A DNA stretch of 64,000 nucleotides from Mesobacillus sp. AQ2 (lineage in GTDB: Bacteria; Bacillota; Bacilli; Bacillales; Cytobacillaceae), in the NCBI RefSeq assembly GCF_030122805.1, contig NZ_CP126080.1:3291001-3355000 (forward strand), in the 5' to 3' direction. The position numbers and the translations under genes were made by a program. This document shows positions 1 to 9,229 of this stretch, in pieces (position 1 is the first letter of the stretch; each line of letters starts with the position of its first letter). The notes under the pieces are model-generated. The model was not told the DNA's origin and did not search any database. It saw only the letters and a list, made by a program, of their open reading frames with translations.

Positions 1-567
1 CGAAACAGGAACTTTTATTTCTTTCAATTGATCATCCTCGCTGGCAACAAAGACCTCGTGCACGATGCCTTCAATCTTTTCAACGACATGGACAGGAAAG
101 GCATCAAATAACTCATTGGAAAAGATCATTCCCTTATGCATTTCTGTTTCTGCATATGTATCACCATGTACGATGATGACATCTTCAAGCCCTGCCAGCT
201 CTGCATTCTGCAGACTTCGATGATAAGGACTTTTTTCAACAATATAATATGTCAGTGTTTCTGCGTTCATTTCCCTCCAGCCTTCAATGAATGCCCGTGC
301 AAAACGGCCGTTTCCAGCTCCGATTTCACAAACAGATGGCGGAAGGCCGAAATCACTCCATTTTTTCGCATACCACTTCCCTATTAATTTGCCAAACACA
401 TCAGATACATTGCTTGATGTGTAAAAATCCCCTTTTTTTCCGATTTTTTGGCGTTCCTTGATATAATAACCTTCCTCTGGATGATAGAGTGCAAGCTGCA
501 TATAGTCCGCATATGTGATCATCCTTTTTGGCGAGACTGCAATAAACTCTTTGATTATTTCTTTCAT
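1..567 (-). CDS. SAM-dependent methyltransferase, MidA/COG1565 family (3' end cut by window edge)
   Basis: Reading from the ATG at 567 leftward gives 189 residues with no stop, so the C-terminal half lies outside the window. The start reads MKEIIKEFIAVSPKRMITYA. Near residues 83-89 is the SAM-binding glycine motif EIGAGNGR, and SNELFDAFPVHVV around 157 is the family's conserved Asn-Glu-Leu-Phe-Asp-Ala block. This is the MidA/NDUFAF7 protein-arginine methyltransferase family; its substrate in bacilli is not known to me. In Bacillus genomes a member sits between yqgX and the comG competence operon, which matches this position. Family call is firm, substrate unknown. Confidence 0.85.
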   Translation of the reverse strand, partial: MKEIIKEFIAVSPKRMITYADYMQLALYHPEEGYYIKERQKIGKKGDFYTSSNVSDVFGKLIGKWYAKKWSDFGLPPSVCEIGAGNGRFARAFIEGWREMNAETLTYYIVEKSPYHRSLQNAELAGLEDVIIVHGDTYAETEMHKGMIFSNELFDAFPVHVVEKIEGIVHEVFVASEDDQLKEIKVPVS

Positions 568-684
568 AATGACTCCTTGAAAAAGGTTTTCACTATTGAC
601 ATAGTGTATTCTTTATTATAAAGTTTTACTAGTAGCTTAACTATATCCCCTCCCATGATATGAATAGAACATCCCCCAGAAAAG

Positions 685-704
685 CCCTTCTCAGTCGAGA
701 AGGG
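685..704 (-). terminator. Rho-independent terminator after yqgX
   Basis: An 8-bp perfect stem (CCCTTCTC / GAGAAGGG) with a 4-nt loop lies 34 bases past the yqgX stop. T-rich runs flank it on both strands, so it may work in both directions. Confidence 0.7.
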
Positions 705-737
705 TTTTTCTAGTTTTCAAGCCCAATTTTTCAAAAA

Positions 738-1373
738 TTAAAACCCATTCAAAAATGGATTTGAGTCCATTTCCATACCAATCGTCGTTGCTGGTCCATG
801 ACCAGGCAGTACCTCGGTTTCCTCAGACAATACCAGCAGTTTATCGTGAATGCTTTTGATTAACTGGTTATGGTTTCCTCCCGGCAAGTCTGTTCTGCCT
901 ATGCTTCCCTGAAAGAGGGCATCTCCGGCCAGCACAAAATTCGCCTTCGGGAAGTAAAAGGATACACTCCCCGGTGAATGCCCTGGTGTCTCCAAAACTT
1001 CGAACTTGAAATTCCCGATGGACATCTCACCTTCATCTTTGAACAAATGGTCCGCTGCTCTTGCTTTGATTGGCTCGTTCAGCATAAAGTGTTTCGATCC
1101 ATTAAGTGCAGGATCGGTGAGCCAGTCTTTTTCTTTTTCATGGATAAAGACCTTTATGCCATACTTATCCCTTATTCTATCAACTGCACCGATATGGTCG
1201 AAATGTGCATGTGTCAATACAATCGCTTCAGGCTTGAGTTCGAGCTGTTCGATCACCGCAGTCAACTTCCTTGGGTTTTCACCAGGATCGACAATCAGGC
1301 ATGAATGACTTTCATCGTAAACGACATAACAATTCGTCTGCAAAGGACCCAGAGGAATCTGTTTCCATTTCAT
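738..1373 (-). CDS. yqgX: YqgX, metallo-beta-lactamase-fold hydrolase (glyoxalase II-like)
   Basis: The 211-residue protein carries the metal-binding motif THAHFDHIG (HxHxDH, residues 54-62), a second ligand region ETPGHSPGS near 128 and a third near LPGHGPAT at 190. This is the short MBL-fold branch usually annotated as hydroxyacylglutathione hydrolase-like; in bacilli the true substrate, perhaps a bacillithiol thioester, is not settled. Start MKWKQIPLGPLQTNCYVVYD matches the family start. It appears monocistronic, with a hairpin terminator behind it. Family and likely orthology to B. subtilis YqgX are strong; substrate is inference. Confidence 0.9.
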   Translation of the reverse strand: MKWKQIPLGPLQTNCYVVYDESHSCLIVDPGENPRKLTAVIEQLELKPEAIVLTHAHFDHIGAVDRIRDKYGIKVFIHEKEKDWLTDPALNGSKHFMLNEPIKARAADHLFKDEGEMSIGNFKFEVLETPGHSPGSVSFYFPKANFVLAGDALFQGSIGRTDLPGGNHNQLIKSIHDKLLVLSEETEVLPGHGPATTIGMEMDSNPFLNGF

Positions 1374-1523
1374 TGTAAGCAGCCTCCGCTTCTTCTTTGT
1401 AATATGTATATTTTTATTTTACACTAATGTTAGACAAGTTTTAAGAATTTATAAGAAAGCATAAGCCGGGAAGGGTGCTCATGAAATTTTCGGATTGATC
1501 TTGATTGGATAAGGAGAAAACAA

Positions 1524-2003
1524 ATGAATTTTGTCATTGCTATGGAAGCAAACCCTTTTATTGAGCAGCTGTCCGATTTTCAGGAAGTACTTTTGCAGGT
1601 TGCTCCACCGCATCTAATTTATGAAAATTACTATGTATATATCGAGCAAAAGGATGCAGATGAAGCGATTGGATTACTCAGGGAAGCTGACTTGCTTGAA
1701 TCAACACATCTCCTGATCAAAACAGAAGGCTGCGCCGGGGAAGATTTCTTCGACTATGGTTTCCAAGTGGATGGCGAAACCTATTTATTCGCTGATGAAC
1801 TGTCAGCGTTCCGAATTTTGGATGGCACCGGCATTCAAATGGAGATGGCCCTGATTCAATTGGAGGAACATCTCGTATTTAAGGCTGCAAATGGAATTTA
1901 TTTTGCGGCAAACCACTATACTGAACTAATAATGGGTATAGTAAAAACATATGGCGTGAAAGTTGAATTTTTAGACCTCGACAAATGGTGTAAAAAAATA
2001 TAA
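1524..2003 (+). CDS. Conserved hypothetical protein, 159 aa
   Basis: I do not recognise a domain. The product is acidic, soluble-looking and has no signal peptide or membrane segment. It starts MNFVIAMEANPFIEQLSDF, 6 bases after a good AAGGAGA ribosome site. One part (FRILDGTGIQMEMALIQLEE, near residue 93) looks like an amphipathic helix, and there is a single pair of cysteines at about residue 72 and 156. It is read opposite to yqgX and is followed 115 bases later by the DUF2759 gene in the same direction, so the two may share a transcript. Confidence 0.7.
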   Translation: MNFVIAMEANPFIEQLSDFQEVLLQVAPPHLIYENYYVYIEQKDADEAIGLLREADLLESTHLLIKTEGCAGEDFFDYGFQVDGETYLFADELSAFRILDGTGIQMEMALIQLEEHLVFKAANGIYFAANHYTELIMGIVKTYGVKVEFLDLDKWCKKI

Positions 2004-2118
2004 AATAAAAAACGAGTGTATGCTTGTCATTACATACAGGCTGCCGCCTAAATTACAACCAAACATTTTTTCAAAAAACAGACTTATTGTCTGCCTAATT
2101 TATGAAGGGGGCTTTATC

Positions 2119-2292
2119 ATGGGATTGGCAATTATCTTCGCTTTAGTTACTCTGCTAGCCGGTTACGCAACTTTCTCGGCACTTAAAAACAAAAACATTC
2201 TTGGAATCGTATTCGGCGGAGGAACATTCCTCGTTATTGGCTGGTTCACGGTCATGACAGTCCTTAACCACGGATTCCCGACAGCACACTAA
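2119..2292 (+). CDS. DUF2759 small membrane protein
   Basis: The start at 2119 is chosen because GAAGGGGG lies 8 bases before it; a longer reading from 2020 has no ribosome site. The 57-residue product MGLAIIFALVTLLAGYATFS has two hydrophobic segments (about 1-20 and 28-48) around a short basic loop KNKN, so a two-pass membrane protein is expected. This is the DUF2759 family found beside yqgV in bacilli, and probably matches B. subtilis YqgW by position. Function unknown. Confidence 0.75.
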   Translation: MGLAIIFALVTLLAGYATFSALKNKNILGIVFGGGTFLVIGWFTVMTVLNHGFPTAH

Positions 2293-2305
2293 TCGAACCA
2301 CAATA

Positions 2306-2333
2306 AAAGACCACCTTTCTCAGGTGGTCTTTT
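2306..2333. terminator. Bidirectional terminator between DUF2759 gene and yqgV
   Basis: A 10-bp stem AAAGACCACC / GGTGGTCTTT with T-rich 3' side follows the + strand stop and faces the end of the convergent yqgV gene. Confidence 0.8.
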
Positions 2334-2354
2334 ATATTTGTTACATATTTCAAG

Positions 2355-2669
2355 CTATTGCTTGAGCAATTCGTTAACCCTGTTGACTTTATCCTCCATC
2401 TTTCTTTTTACATCCCGTCTGTCATCAATCCGGATATTAGTGGCCACCCGCTGAATGCCCTTATTGAACGGCGCTTCATGGATTGCCTGGACCACTTCAA
2501 ATAAAACAGGCAGCTCACCCTCAATCAATGTATTCATGGGAGTAAGTTGATAACGGATTTTACCGTGCTCTTCATAATTTTTTAGGATCCGCTGGATATC
2601 AGCCACATAGGAACTGACACTTGGTGTCTCAGTTCCGATTGGAATCACTGTTACATCTACAATTGCCAT
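2355..2669 (-). CDS. yqgV: YqgV, MTH1187/UPF0045 family thiamine-binding-type protein
   Basis: The 104-residue protein begins MAIVDVTVIPIGTETPSVSS and contains YQLTPMNTLIEGE (about 40-52), both typical of the MTH1187/YkoF-like ferredoxin-fold family. Members are thought to bind thiamine or a related ligand, but the role in bacilli is unproven. A GGAGAG ribosome site precedes the ATG. It lies 24 bases downstream of the lipoprotein gene yqgU and may be co-transcribed with it, as in B. subtilis. Confidence 0.85.
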   Translation of the reverse strand: MAIVDVTVIPIGTETPSVSSYVADIQRILKNYEEHGKIRYQLTPMNTLIEGELPVLFEVVQAIHEAPFNKGIQRVATNIRIDDRRDVKRKMEDKVNRVNELLKQ

Positions 2670-2693
2670 CTTAATCTCTCCTTACTGAACGAA

Positions 2694-3845
2694 TTATTGA
2701 ACGAGTTCAATGATCTCCTTCGTATCGATATTCATCACTCTTTCTAACTGGAAACCATACAGGCACATTTCACCGGAAGGCGAGCAGGAAAGTGGTTCAT
2801 TTGCCAGTTCAGAGAAAACCATTTCCTCTTTATCCTCCCCAAACTGATACTTCATTAAGTCAAAACCGCCTTCATAAAGATCTGCCTCACCCTGCTCCTT
2901 CGCCCGCAGATACATAAAAGCCTTTCCATCATCCATTAAATCATAAAAAGGAACAACCCATCCAGAAAAAGATGTCAGCAAAGGAGCGGTTAAACTGCCA
3001 GCAGAATGGATCCCTTCCCTGGTGAAGGTGTATAATCCCAATCCTGGATTTTCGCCTTCAGCTACCTCGATGGTCAATAAATACTTTCCTAATGAATCAA
3101 ATTGATACACGTCCTCAAACAATGTTTTAGAATGATTCCCGCTGATAGAAAAAGACTTCAACGGCGCCTTTAACGATATTTCATTCTCATCCCATTGTTG
3201 ATATACAAGCATATCCTCCGAAATCCACCTGACAAAAGGCTCAGGCAATTGGAGTTCTTTCAGGCTGTTCTCCTTTAAATTTAATAAATATGTGTTGAAA
3301 TCCCATTCTTCTGTAAAAGCAGAAACAATAAGTAAATCGTCATTGAAAGGATTCCATTCAAAGGTCAATTCATATGATTCAATTTTCCCAGAATATAATT
3401 CCTTTCCTGATAAATCGATGACAGTAAGAACCCCTTCTTCAGATGCGGAACTGTGAATCATTACCTTATCCTTTTTGGGACTGATCTCAGCCGTGATGAT
3501 TGGCTGGCCGCTTTTGTACAGCATTGTCGATTGTCCTGTTATAAGGCTGTAAGAATAAAGGATTGAACTGCTTTCGTTTTTATTTGAAATATAAAGTATC
3601 TCTGTATTACTCAGCCATCCTGAAGCCTTACTAAATTCCTCTTGCACGCCTAGCTTGATCGGAATGACCTCAGATCCTAAAAAGGATATCCCTGGAGTTT
3701 CTTTTATACGCTCAAGGCTGTGACTGGCATCTTTATGGAGGGATACATCCAGCAGCTGAGAGCACCCGGAAAGGATGTATGCAGAAGTGGCGATTATGAG
3801 CACAATCCATCTGACATAAGGTGTTTTATATGTATTTTCCTTCAT
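2694..3845 (-). CDS. yqgU: YqgU-like beta-propeller lipoprotein
   Basis: Start chosen at the ATG at 3845, which has GGAG 8 bases upstream; an in-frame GTG at 3854 touches that site and is less likely. The 383-residue product has a basic N-terminus, a hydrophobic stretch WIVLIIATSAYIL and a lipobox LSGC (Cys near 28), so it should be a membrane-anchored lipoprotein. The rest is rich in repeated beta-type blocks such as NKVMIHSS-like and FVRWISEDMLVYQQW, in line with a beta-propeller. Orthology to YqgU rests on position (between yqgV and the LTA synthase) and this architecture. Function unknown. Confidence 0.75.
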   Translation of the reverse strand: MKENTYKTPYVRWIVLIIATSAYILSGCSQLLDVSLHKDASHSLERIKETPGISFLGSEVIPIKLGVQEEFSKASGWLSNTEILYISNKNESSSILYSYSLITGQSTMLYKSGQPIITAEISPKKDKVMIHSSASEEGVLTVIDLSGKELYSGKIESYELTFEWNPFNDDLLIVSAFTEEWDFNTYLLNLKENSLKELQLPEPFVRWISEDMLVYQQWDENEISLKAPLKSFSISGNHSKTLFEDVYQFDSLGKYLLTIEVAEGENPGLGLYTFTREGIHSAGSLTAPLLTSFSGWVVPFYDLMDDGKAFMYLRAKEQGEADLYEGGFDLMKYQFGEDKEEMVFSELANEPLSCSPSGEMCLYGFQLERVMNIDTKEIIELVQ

Positions 3846-4040
3846 TTGCTGCACTCCTACACCACCTTTTTGACAATGTATATATCTGTACGTTAAGAAC
3901 AGCTAAATGTTTCAATGATTTTCGAAAAATCCAATAAAATTTACATTTGTTACCGCCATTGATGATAACATACACCTCTTTAGGTAAAAACTCAATTTTA
4001 AAAAACACAAGTCAATTTGATTTTCTTTGCATAACAAAAA

Positions 4041-4061
4041 CCTGCGCTCCAGGGGCGCAGG
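4041..4061 (-). terminator. Terminator after LTA synthase gene
   Basis: A 7-bp GC-rich stem CCTGCGC / GCGCAGG followed on the minus strand by TTTTTGTT sits just past the stop at 4075. Confidence 0.85.
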
Positions 4062-4074
4062 TTTTTTACAGGTA

Positions 4075-5964
4075 TTACTCTTTTGAATTCGAATCAGAAA
4101 GATCATTGCCTTGACTTTGCTCACCATAGAATCTCAGTAAATCTCCGTAAATAATTTTATCGGAGTACTCAAGTTCACTATCCGCAGATTCAAAATAAGG
4201 TGCGCACGCATCCTGATCTGTCGGTTCACCTGTGTCTTTATCATAGCAGGTCTCACGAGTGAACACATGATCCTTGGTGATGAAGCTGCCATCGCGAAGA
4301 ACAGCAAAGTCACGCCGGTCCTTGGCAAACAGGTCAGATCCGAAATCGATATTATTCTTAGTGTCGATTCCCAGTAAGTGCAAGATTGTCGGTTTGATGT
4401 CTATCTGTCCTCCGACTGTTGTCATTGTCTTGCCCTCCTGCCCAGGGATATGGATGATCAACGGCACCTGCTGCAGCTGCGTGCTTTCAAATGGCGTGAT
4501 TTCCTTGCCAAGATACTCACTCATCGCTTTATTATGGTTATCAGAGATTCCGTAATGGTCTCCGTATAGAATAATGATCGAATCTTCATACAAGCCTTCA
4601 TCTTTTAATTTCTGGATGAACTGCTTAATGGCTTCATCCTCATACCTGACAGTCGGGAAATAATTGTTGACTGTCTTATCATTTGACGTATATGGCTGTA
4701 TATATTGATCTTCCTCACTCAACTCGAATGGGAAATGGTTCGTCAATGTGATGAACTTCGAATAGAACGGCTTTGGCATCGCCTTCAAGTGATCAACGGA
4801 CTGTTGCAGGAAGTCAATATCCTTTAAGCCCCAGCCAACAGAGTTTTCTTCATTCACCTCATAATCCGGCAGTGAGTAGAACCGCTGATATCCTAATGAT
4901 TGATACATAATGTCCCGGTTCCAGAAGCTCTTGTTATTCGCATGCAAGGAAGCGGTGAAATATCCGTTTTCATTCAGGATTTCCGGTGTGGCGGTATATT
5001 CATTTCCAGAGTGCGTAAAGAATACTGCTCCGCGGCTTAATGGATACAGGGAGTTTTCCACCAGGAATTCAGAATCCGAAGTCTTGCCCTGACCCGTCTG
5101 GTGATAGAAATTATTGAAGTAATAACTTTCCTTGATGAAATCATTCAGGAATGGCGTAATTTCCTGGCCATTCACGGTTTGATTAATGACAAAATCCTGT
5201 GTCGATTCAAGCGAAATCAGGATTACGTTCTTGCCTTTCGCAATTCCAAACATCTCATCATTCGGCGGCAGATAGTTGGCTCGCACATAGTTGTCGATGT
5301 CAGCCAGTTCACTTCCGTCGGCCATTGCACGCTGCGCAGAAGACTTCGACTGCAGGAAGGCATCATAAAGGTGGTAATTGTATGTCCCGATATTCTTGAC
5401 CAGCATTTCTCTGTCGAAAGTTCTTGTCAAGAGTTGTGGACGCTCTGTTTCAGCCATTCCCATATTGAATAAAGCAATTGCGACAGCAACAAGGAAATAG
5501 GCCCGGCGGTCCACTTTGCTATATTCCCGCCATCCCAAAAGAGCTGGTTTAAATTTCATGAGGACGGCTAAAAGGATTATATCCGCAAAATAAAATAAAT
5601 CACTGAAGTTGATCAGCTCGGTCACACTGCTTCCCAGATCGCTCATATTGCTTGTTTGGAAAAGCACAGGAATGGTCAGGAAGTCATTGAAAAAGCGGTA
5701 AAACACGACATTTGCGAACAAAACTGCTGATACTATGAAACTAGTAACCATGATATAGCGTTTCTGCGCTTTTTCTTTCATGAACATGCTGAGTCCGAAA
5801 AGTATCATTAGGAAACTCAATGGATTTATGAACAGGATAAGCTCCTGTCTCCAATTTTCAATTTTAATATCGAAGCTGGTCTTATAGGCTATATAAGTCT
5901 TCAGCCAAAGCAGGATTGTGGCGATGGCAACTAAAGAAACTTTAGGCCATTTATTGTTTTTCAT
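4075..5964 (-). CDS. yqgS: Lipoteichoic acid synthase family protein (LtaS/YqgS)
   Basis: The 629-residue protein has about five N-terminal membrane helices (roughly 8-28, 42-62, 70-92, 122-138, 152-172) followed by an extracellular sulfatase-fold domain. Metal and catalytic signatures are visible: Glu253 in ISLES, the catalytic Thr295 in GQGKTSDSE, and LYGDHYG further on. LtaS enzymes move glycerol phosphate from phosphatidylglycerol onto the growing teichoic acid chain outside the membrane. Position before glcK matches B. subtilis yqgS, a minor LtaS paralogue; whether this copy is the main enzyme here cannot be told from one window. Start has GGGAGGT 10 bases upstream. Confidence 0.92.
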   Translation of the reverse strand: MKNNKWPKVSLVAIATILLWLKTYIAYKTSFDIKIENWRQELILFINPLSFLMILFGLSMFMKEKAQKRYIMVTSFIVSAVLFANVVFYRFFNDFLTIPVLFQTSNMSDLGSSVTELINFSDLFYFADIILLAVLMKFKPALLGWREYSKVDRRAYFLVAVAIALFNMGMAETERPQLLTRTFDREMLVKNIGTYNYHLYDAFLQSKSSAQRAMADGSELADIDNYVRANYLPPNDEMFGIAKGKNVILISLESTQDFVINQTVNGQEITPFLNDFIKESYYFNNFYHQTGQGKTSDSEFLVENSLYPLSRGAVFFTHSGNEYTATPEILNENGYFTASLHANNKSFWNRDIMYQSLGYQRFYSLPDYEVNEENSVGWGLKDIDFLQQSVDHLKAMPKPFYSKFITLTNHFPFELSEEDQYIQPYTSNDKTVNNYFPTVRYEDEAIKQFIQKLKDEGLYEDSIIILYGDHYGISDNHNKAMSEYLGKEITPFESTQLQQVPLIIHIPGQEGKTMTTVGGQIDIKPTILHLLGIDTKNNIDFGSDLFAKDRRDFAVLRDGSFITKDHVFTRETCYDKDTGEPTDQDACAPYFESADSELEYSDKIIYGDLLRFYGEQSQGNDLSDSNSKE

Positions 5965-6202
5965 CCGATTGGTACCTCCCTGTTAATAATAAACAGATCC
6001 GGGAATTTTTAGGTTTATTTTTCCATTCTCTCAAGAATCAAAGATAATCTTAATACTTTTTTTCCTAAAAAGCAAACAAAATTAGACGCTAAAAAAGCGT
6101 AGACCATTCATTGTAATTTTCCACTATTATAGACGACTTAAACATGGAAAAGTTTCAAATATGTTCAATTTCCGAAAATTGAAACTTTTAACACAAAAAA
6201 AT

Positions 6203-6229
6203 AAGGAGTTTTCTCCTAGAAAACTCCTT
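6203..6229 (-). terminator. Terminator after glcK
   Basis: An 11-bp perfect stem AAGGAGTTTTC / GAAAACTCCTT with a 5-nt loop is followed on the minus strand by ATTTTTTTG, directly after the glcK stop. Confidence 0.9.
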
Positions 6230-6236
6230 CAACATT

Positions 6237-7214
6237 TTAGTTATGTCCAATTTTATTTTTAACAAGCCAGGCAGCACCAATCACGCCGGCATCATTCCCC
6301 AGGGTAGCGATGCTGATTTCGGTCGATTGCGCTACACGCGGAAAGGAATTACGCAAGAATTGTTCTTTTACTGGGTTGAGCAAGACATCCCCAGCTTTTG
6401 AAACTCCGCCCCCAAGAACGATTTTCTCCGGATTGAGGGTATTGGCTATATTTGCAAGGGCGATTCCCAAATGCAAGGCAACTGTATCAATGACTTTCAG
6501 GGCCAACTCATCATTCCGTTTCGCTGAATCGAATACGTCCTTGGCCGTTACAATGCCCGTTTCCTTGAACACTGCTGCAAGATCACCTTTAGAAGAATGA
6601 GCATTCAATAATTCAACAGCGATTCTTACAATGCCTGTAGCCGATGCAAGGGTTTCAAGACAGCCAGTTTTTCCGCAGTTACAAGGAGCCCCGCCTTCTG
6701 CAAGTGAAGTAATATGGCCAATCTCACCTGCAGCGCCACTCACTCCGTGGACAATATCGCCATTGGTAATGACTCCTCCGCCAACACCTGTACCAAGGGT
6801 TACACATACCAGATCCTTTGCGCCATTCCCGGCGCCTTTCCACATTTCACCAAGAGCCGCACAGTTTGCATCATTATCGATTACTGCCGGAAGCGAGGTT
6901 TCCACTTCAAGCAAGTCCTTTAGCGGATAAGGCTCTCGCCACCCAAGATTCACCGCTTCAAAAATAACGCCGGTAGCCAGCTCAACAGGGCCAGGGGCTC
7001 CCATGCCAATTCCGAGGATTTCACTTTTAGAATGCCCTAGCTCCTCCAATTTCGTGTCAATAGTTTTTGCGATATTGACAGTTATGTTTTTCCCTTCGTT
7101 AGAAACATCAGTGGGAATTTCCCATTTATGAAGAATTTCTCCATACAAACTGATGAAAGCAAGTTTCGTTGTCGTTCCTCCTAAATCTACACCAACAAGC
7201 CATTTTTCAGCCAT
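6237..7214 (-). CDS. glcK: Glucokinase (ROK family)
   Basis: ATP-dependent phosphorylation of glucose to glucose 6-phosphate. The 325-residue protein shows the ATP-binding start [13 protein letters not shown], the sugar-binding [11 protein letters not shown], and the ROK zinc signature [19 protein letters not shown] then GCLE. The ATG at 7214 is preferred over the TTG one codon upstream because the AAAGGTGA ribosome site lies at a better distance. That site overlaps the yqgQ stop codon (7221-7223), so translation of the two genes is probably coupled. The yqgQ-glcK pair is conserved in bacilli. Confidence 0.95.
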   Translation of the reverse strand: MAEKWLVGVDLGGTTTKLAFISLYGEILHKWEIPTDVSNEGKNITVNIAKTIDTKLEELGHSKSEILGIGMGAPGPVELATGVIFEAVNLGWREPYPLKDLLEVETSLPAVIDNDANCAALGEMWKGAGNGAKDLVCVTLGTGVGGGVITNGDIVHGVSGAAGEIGHITSLAEGGAPCNCGKTGCLETLASATGIVRIAVELLNAHSSKGDLAAVFKETGIVTAKDVFDSAKRNDELALKVIDTVALHLGIALANIANTLNPEKIVLGGGVSKAGDVLLNPVKEQFLRNSFPRVAQSTEISIATLGNDAGVIGAAWLVKNKIGHN

Positions 7215-7220
7215 CAAACG

Positions 7221-7436
7221 TCACCTTTTCTCTTTTGCTTTTTTTTCTTGTTCCATCCGAATTTCCTGCCTCAAGAGCAAAACCGCAGATTGGTATTCTT
7301 TCGTCTCAATCAATTGGGAATTATAAAGTTCCTTCAGCTCCGCGTGCATGAGTTCCAAATCCGCCACCCTGTCGCCTATGTAAATGAATGTCCCGTAATT
7401 TTTAAGGAACTGCTGGATATCATAAATTGTCTTCAA
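7221..7436 (-). CDS. yqgQ: YqgQ, DUF910 family small protein
   Basis: The start is taken as TTG at 7436: GAGGGG lies 6 bases upstream, and the resulting 71 residues equal the length of B. subtilis YqgQ. A longer reading from 7469 has no such support. The product (MKTIYDIQQFLKNYGTFIYI) is helical and charged, with a basic tail EQEKKAKEKR. DUF910 proteins form a small helical bundle proposed to bind nucleic acid; no function is proven. It sits directly before glcK in one operon. Confidence 0.85.
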   Translation of the reverse strand: MKTIYDIQQFLKNYGTFIYIGDRVADLELMHAELKELYNSQLIETKEYQSAVLLLRQEIRMEQEKKAKEKR

Positions 7437-7565
7437 CTTAATCCCCTCTATTTGTGAAAATAAGAGCATGCGTTACCATACTAAGTATAAAGGATACCTT
7501 TTGCCCTCTCAAGTAGGCTGGACAAGATTTTCTGACAAAACCTGCACAAGTTTGCAAAAGGAAAA

Positions 7566-7587
7566 AGCAGCAATCGGAATTGCTGCT
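7566..7587 (-). terminator. Terminator after the GerA-family gene
   Basis: A 9-bp stem AGCAGCAAT / ATTGCTGCT with a 4-nt loop is followed on the minus strand by TTTTTC, 16 bases after the stop. Confidence 0.8.
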
Positions 7588-7602
7588 TCTCACAGAAATA
7601 GT

Positions 7603-9063
7603 TTAACGGTCTGGGTCCTGCGGTTTCAATATCCTTGGTCTCCTGTTTTTCAGAGGGATCGGTGACCGGATAAGGACATCCCTGAATGCCCGTGGATTGA
7701 AGGGAATGAATGGCCAGAGATACGGTACACCAAACGATTTCATCCTGGCCAGTAAAAGGATGAAAATCACAATGCCGATCAGGAAACCATAAAGATGGAA
7801 TGCCGCAGTCATGACCAATAAGAAAATCCTCACGAGCCGGTTTGCAAGACTCATTTCGTAACTTGGCGTCGCAAATGTACCAATCGCTGCGATAGCCAGA
7901 TACAGAATAACTTCATTTGTCAGGAGCCCTACTTCCACGGCCACCTGCCCGATCATCAGCGCAGCCACCAGGCCAAGGGCAGTTGCCAGCGAGGTTGGTG
8001 TATGGATGGCCGCCATTCTTAGAACATCTATACCAATTTCAATCAGGAAAAACTGTAAAAACAGCGGAATCTCTCCGGTGTCATTTGGTCCGATAAATGA
8101 CATCGCTTTTGGCAGCAGTTCCGGCTTGACGGCGAATAAATACCATAACGGCAGCAGAAATAAGGAAGACCATACTGCCAGGAAGCGTACCATCCTTAAA
8201 TACGCGCCGACGAGAGGCTTATTGCGGTACTCCTCCGCATGCTGCAGATGGTGCCAGAATGTTGTTGGTGTAATCAGTACGCTTGGTGAACCATCGACGA
8301 TAATGCAAACATGCCCTTCATATAAATGAGTAGCTGCTGTATCAGGCCGTTCCGTGTATCTTACCGTCGGAAATGGATTCCAATGTCGTCCCGAGATAAA
8401 TTCCTCGATGGTTTTCTCAGCCATTGGCAGCCCGTCCGTATCAATTTTGCTGATTGAGTCTTTTACTTTCTCTACCATCTCAGGATCAACGATATCCTCA
8501 ATATAACAAATAACAATATCTGTTTGAGATCTTCTGCCGACCTGCATGTATTCCATTCTCAATGTACGGTCGCGGATTCTCCTTCTCGTAAGCGACGTAT
8601 TGAAGACCAAAGTCTCCACGAAGCCGTCCCTGGACCCTCGCACTACCCTTTCTGTATCGGGCTCCTGTGGACCGCGTACAGGATATGTCCTCGCATCAAT
8701 CAGGATGATTTCTGTTAACCCGTCCACTGCAAGAGCGGTCGGGCCGGCCAGTACCATATCGACAACTTTATCAAGGTTGTCAGTCGTCTCCACCTCTACA
8801 TATGGAATATAAGTCTTGACCAGTTTTTTTAATGTATCAGCTTCAAGGGCGCCTGGTTCCAGCTTGGCCAGTAACTGCATGATATAGAGCATGATGTCGT
8901 CCTTGACAAATCCATCTACAAGGAACAGCGCCATATCTCTTCCGGCATATTCGACATCAAGCTGGATCACGTCGAAACTTTTATCGACTCCTAATTCTTC
9001 TCTTAAGTAAGCGATATTTTCTTTCAAGTTCGTATGGACCGGATGCTTCTTTTTTTCTGCCAT
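7603..9063 (-). CDS. GerA-family spore germination protein, A-subunit type (orphan, SpoVAF-like)
   Basis: The 486-residue protein has an N-terminal soluble half, then about five membrane helices from residue ~290 on, ending in a basic tail KNRRPRILKP. Family blocks seen are VDGSPSVLITPTTFWHHLQHAEEYR (about 255-280), FLLPLWYLF and RMAAIHTPTSLATALGLVAA. GerA A subunits and SpoVAF sit in the spore inner membrane and take part in germinant sensing or channel amplification. No B or C subunit gene is beside it. The overall look is closest to SpoVAF, but I cannot separate SpoVAF from GerAA by eye. ATG at 9063 is preferred to GTG at 9078, which touches the GAGAGG site. Confidence 0.85.
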   Translation of the reverse strand: MAEKKKHPVHTNLKENIAYLREELGVDKSFDVIQLDVEYAGRDMALFLVDGFVKDDIMLYIMQLLAKLEPGALEADTLKKLVKTYIPYVEVETTDNLDKVVDMVLAGPTALAVDGLTEIILIDARTYPVRGPQEPDTERVVRGSRDGFVETLVFNTSLTRRRIRDRTLRMEYMQVGRRSQTDIVICYIEDIVDPEMVEKVKDSISKIDTDGLPMAEKTIEEFISGRHWNPFPTVRYTERPDTAATHLYEGHVCIIVDGSPSVLITPTTFWHHLQHAEEYRNKPLVGAYLRMVRFLAVWSSLFLLPLWYLFAVKPELLPKAMSFIGPNDTGEIPLFLQFFLIEIGIDVLRMAAIHTPTSLATALGLVAALMIGQVAVEVGLLTNEVILYLAIAAIGTFATPSYEMSLANRLVRIFLLVMTAAFHLYGFLIGIVIFILLLARMKSFGVPYLWPFIPFNPRAFRDVLIRSPIPLKNRRPRILKPQDPDR

Positions 9064-9229
9064 ATAATCTACTAACACCTCTCATTACCACCGACCATTA
9101 TTTTCCTGTCGATTCCTTTTTCCATCTTAGCCAAAAGAATCTAAAAAAATACTTAAAGGCATGTGATCCGGACAAGTATCATATAGTGGTTATACCGACA
9201 TACCCTATTATCGGAAAAGGATGAGCAGG

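Noticed and set aside
136..387. Plus-strand frame at the left edge
   Set aside because: It is antisense to the well-supported MidA-type methyltransferase frame.
3826..4127. Two small minus-strand frames between yqgU and the LTA synthase gene
   Set aside because: They overlap the LTA synthase terminator and lack ribosome sites or a recognisable product.
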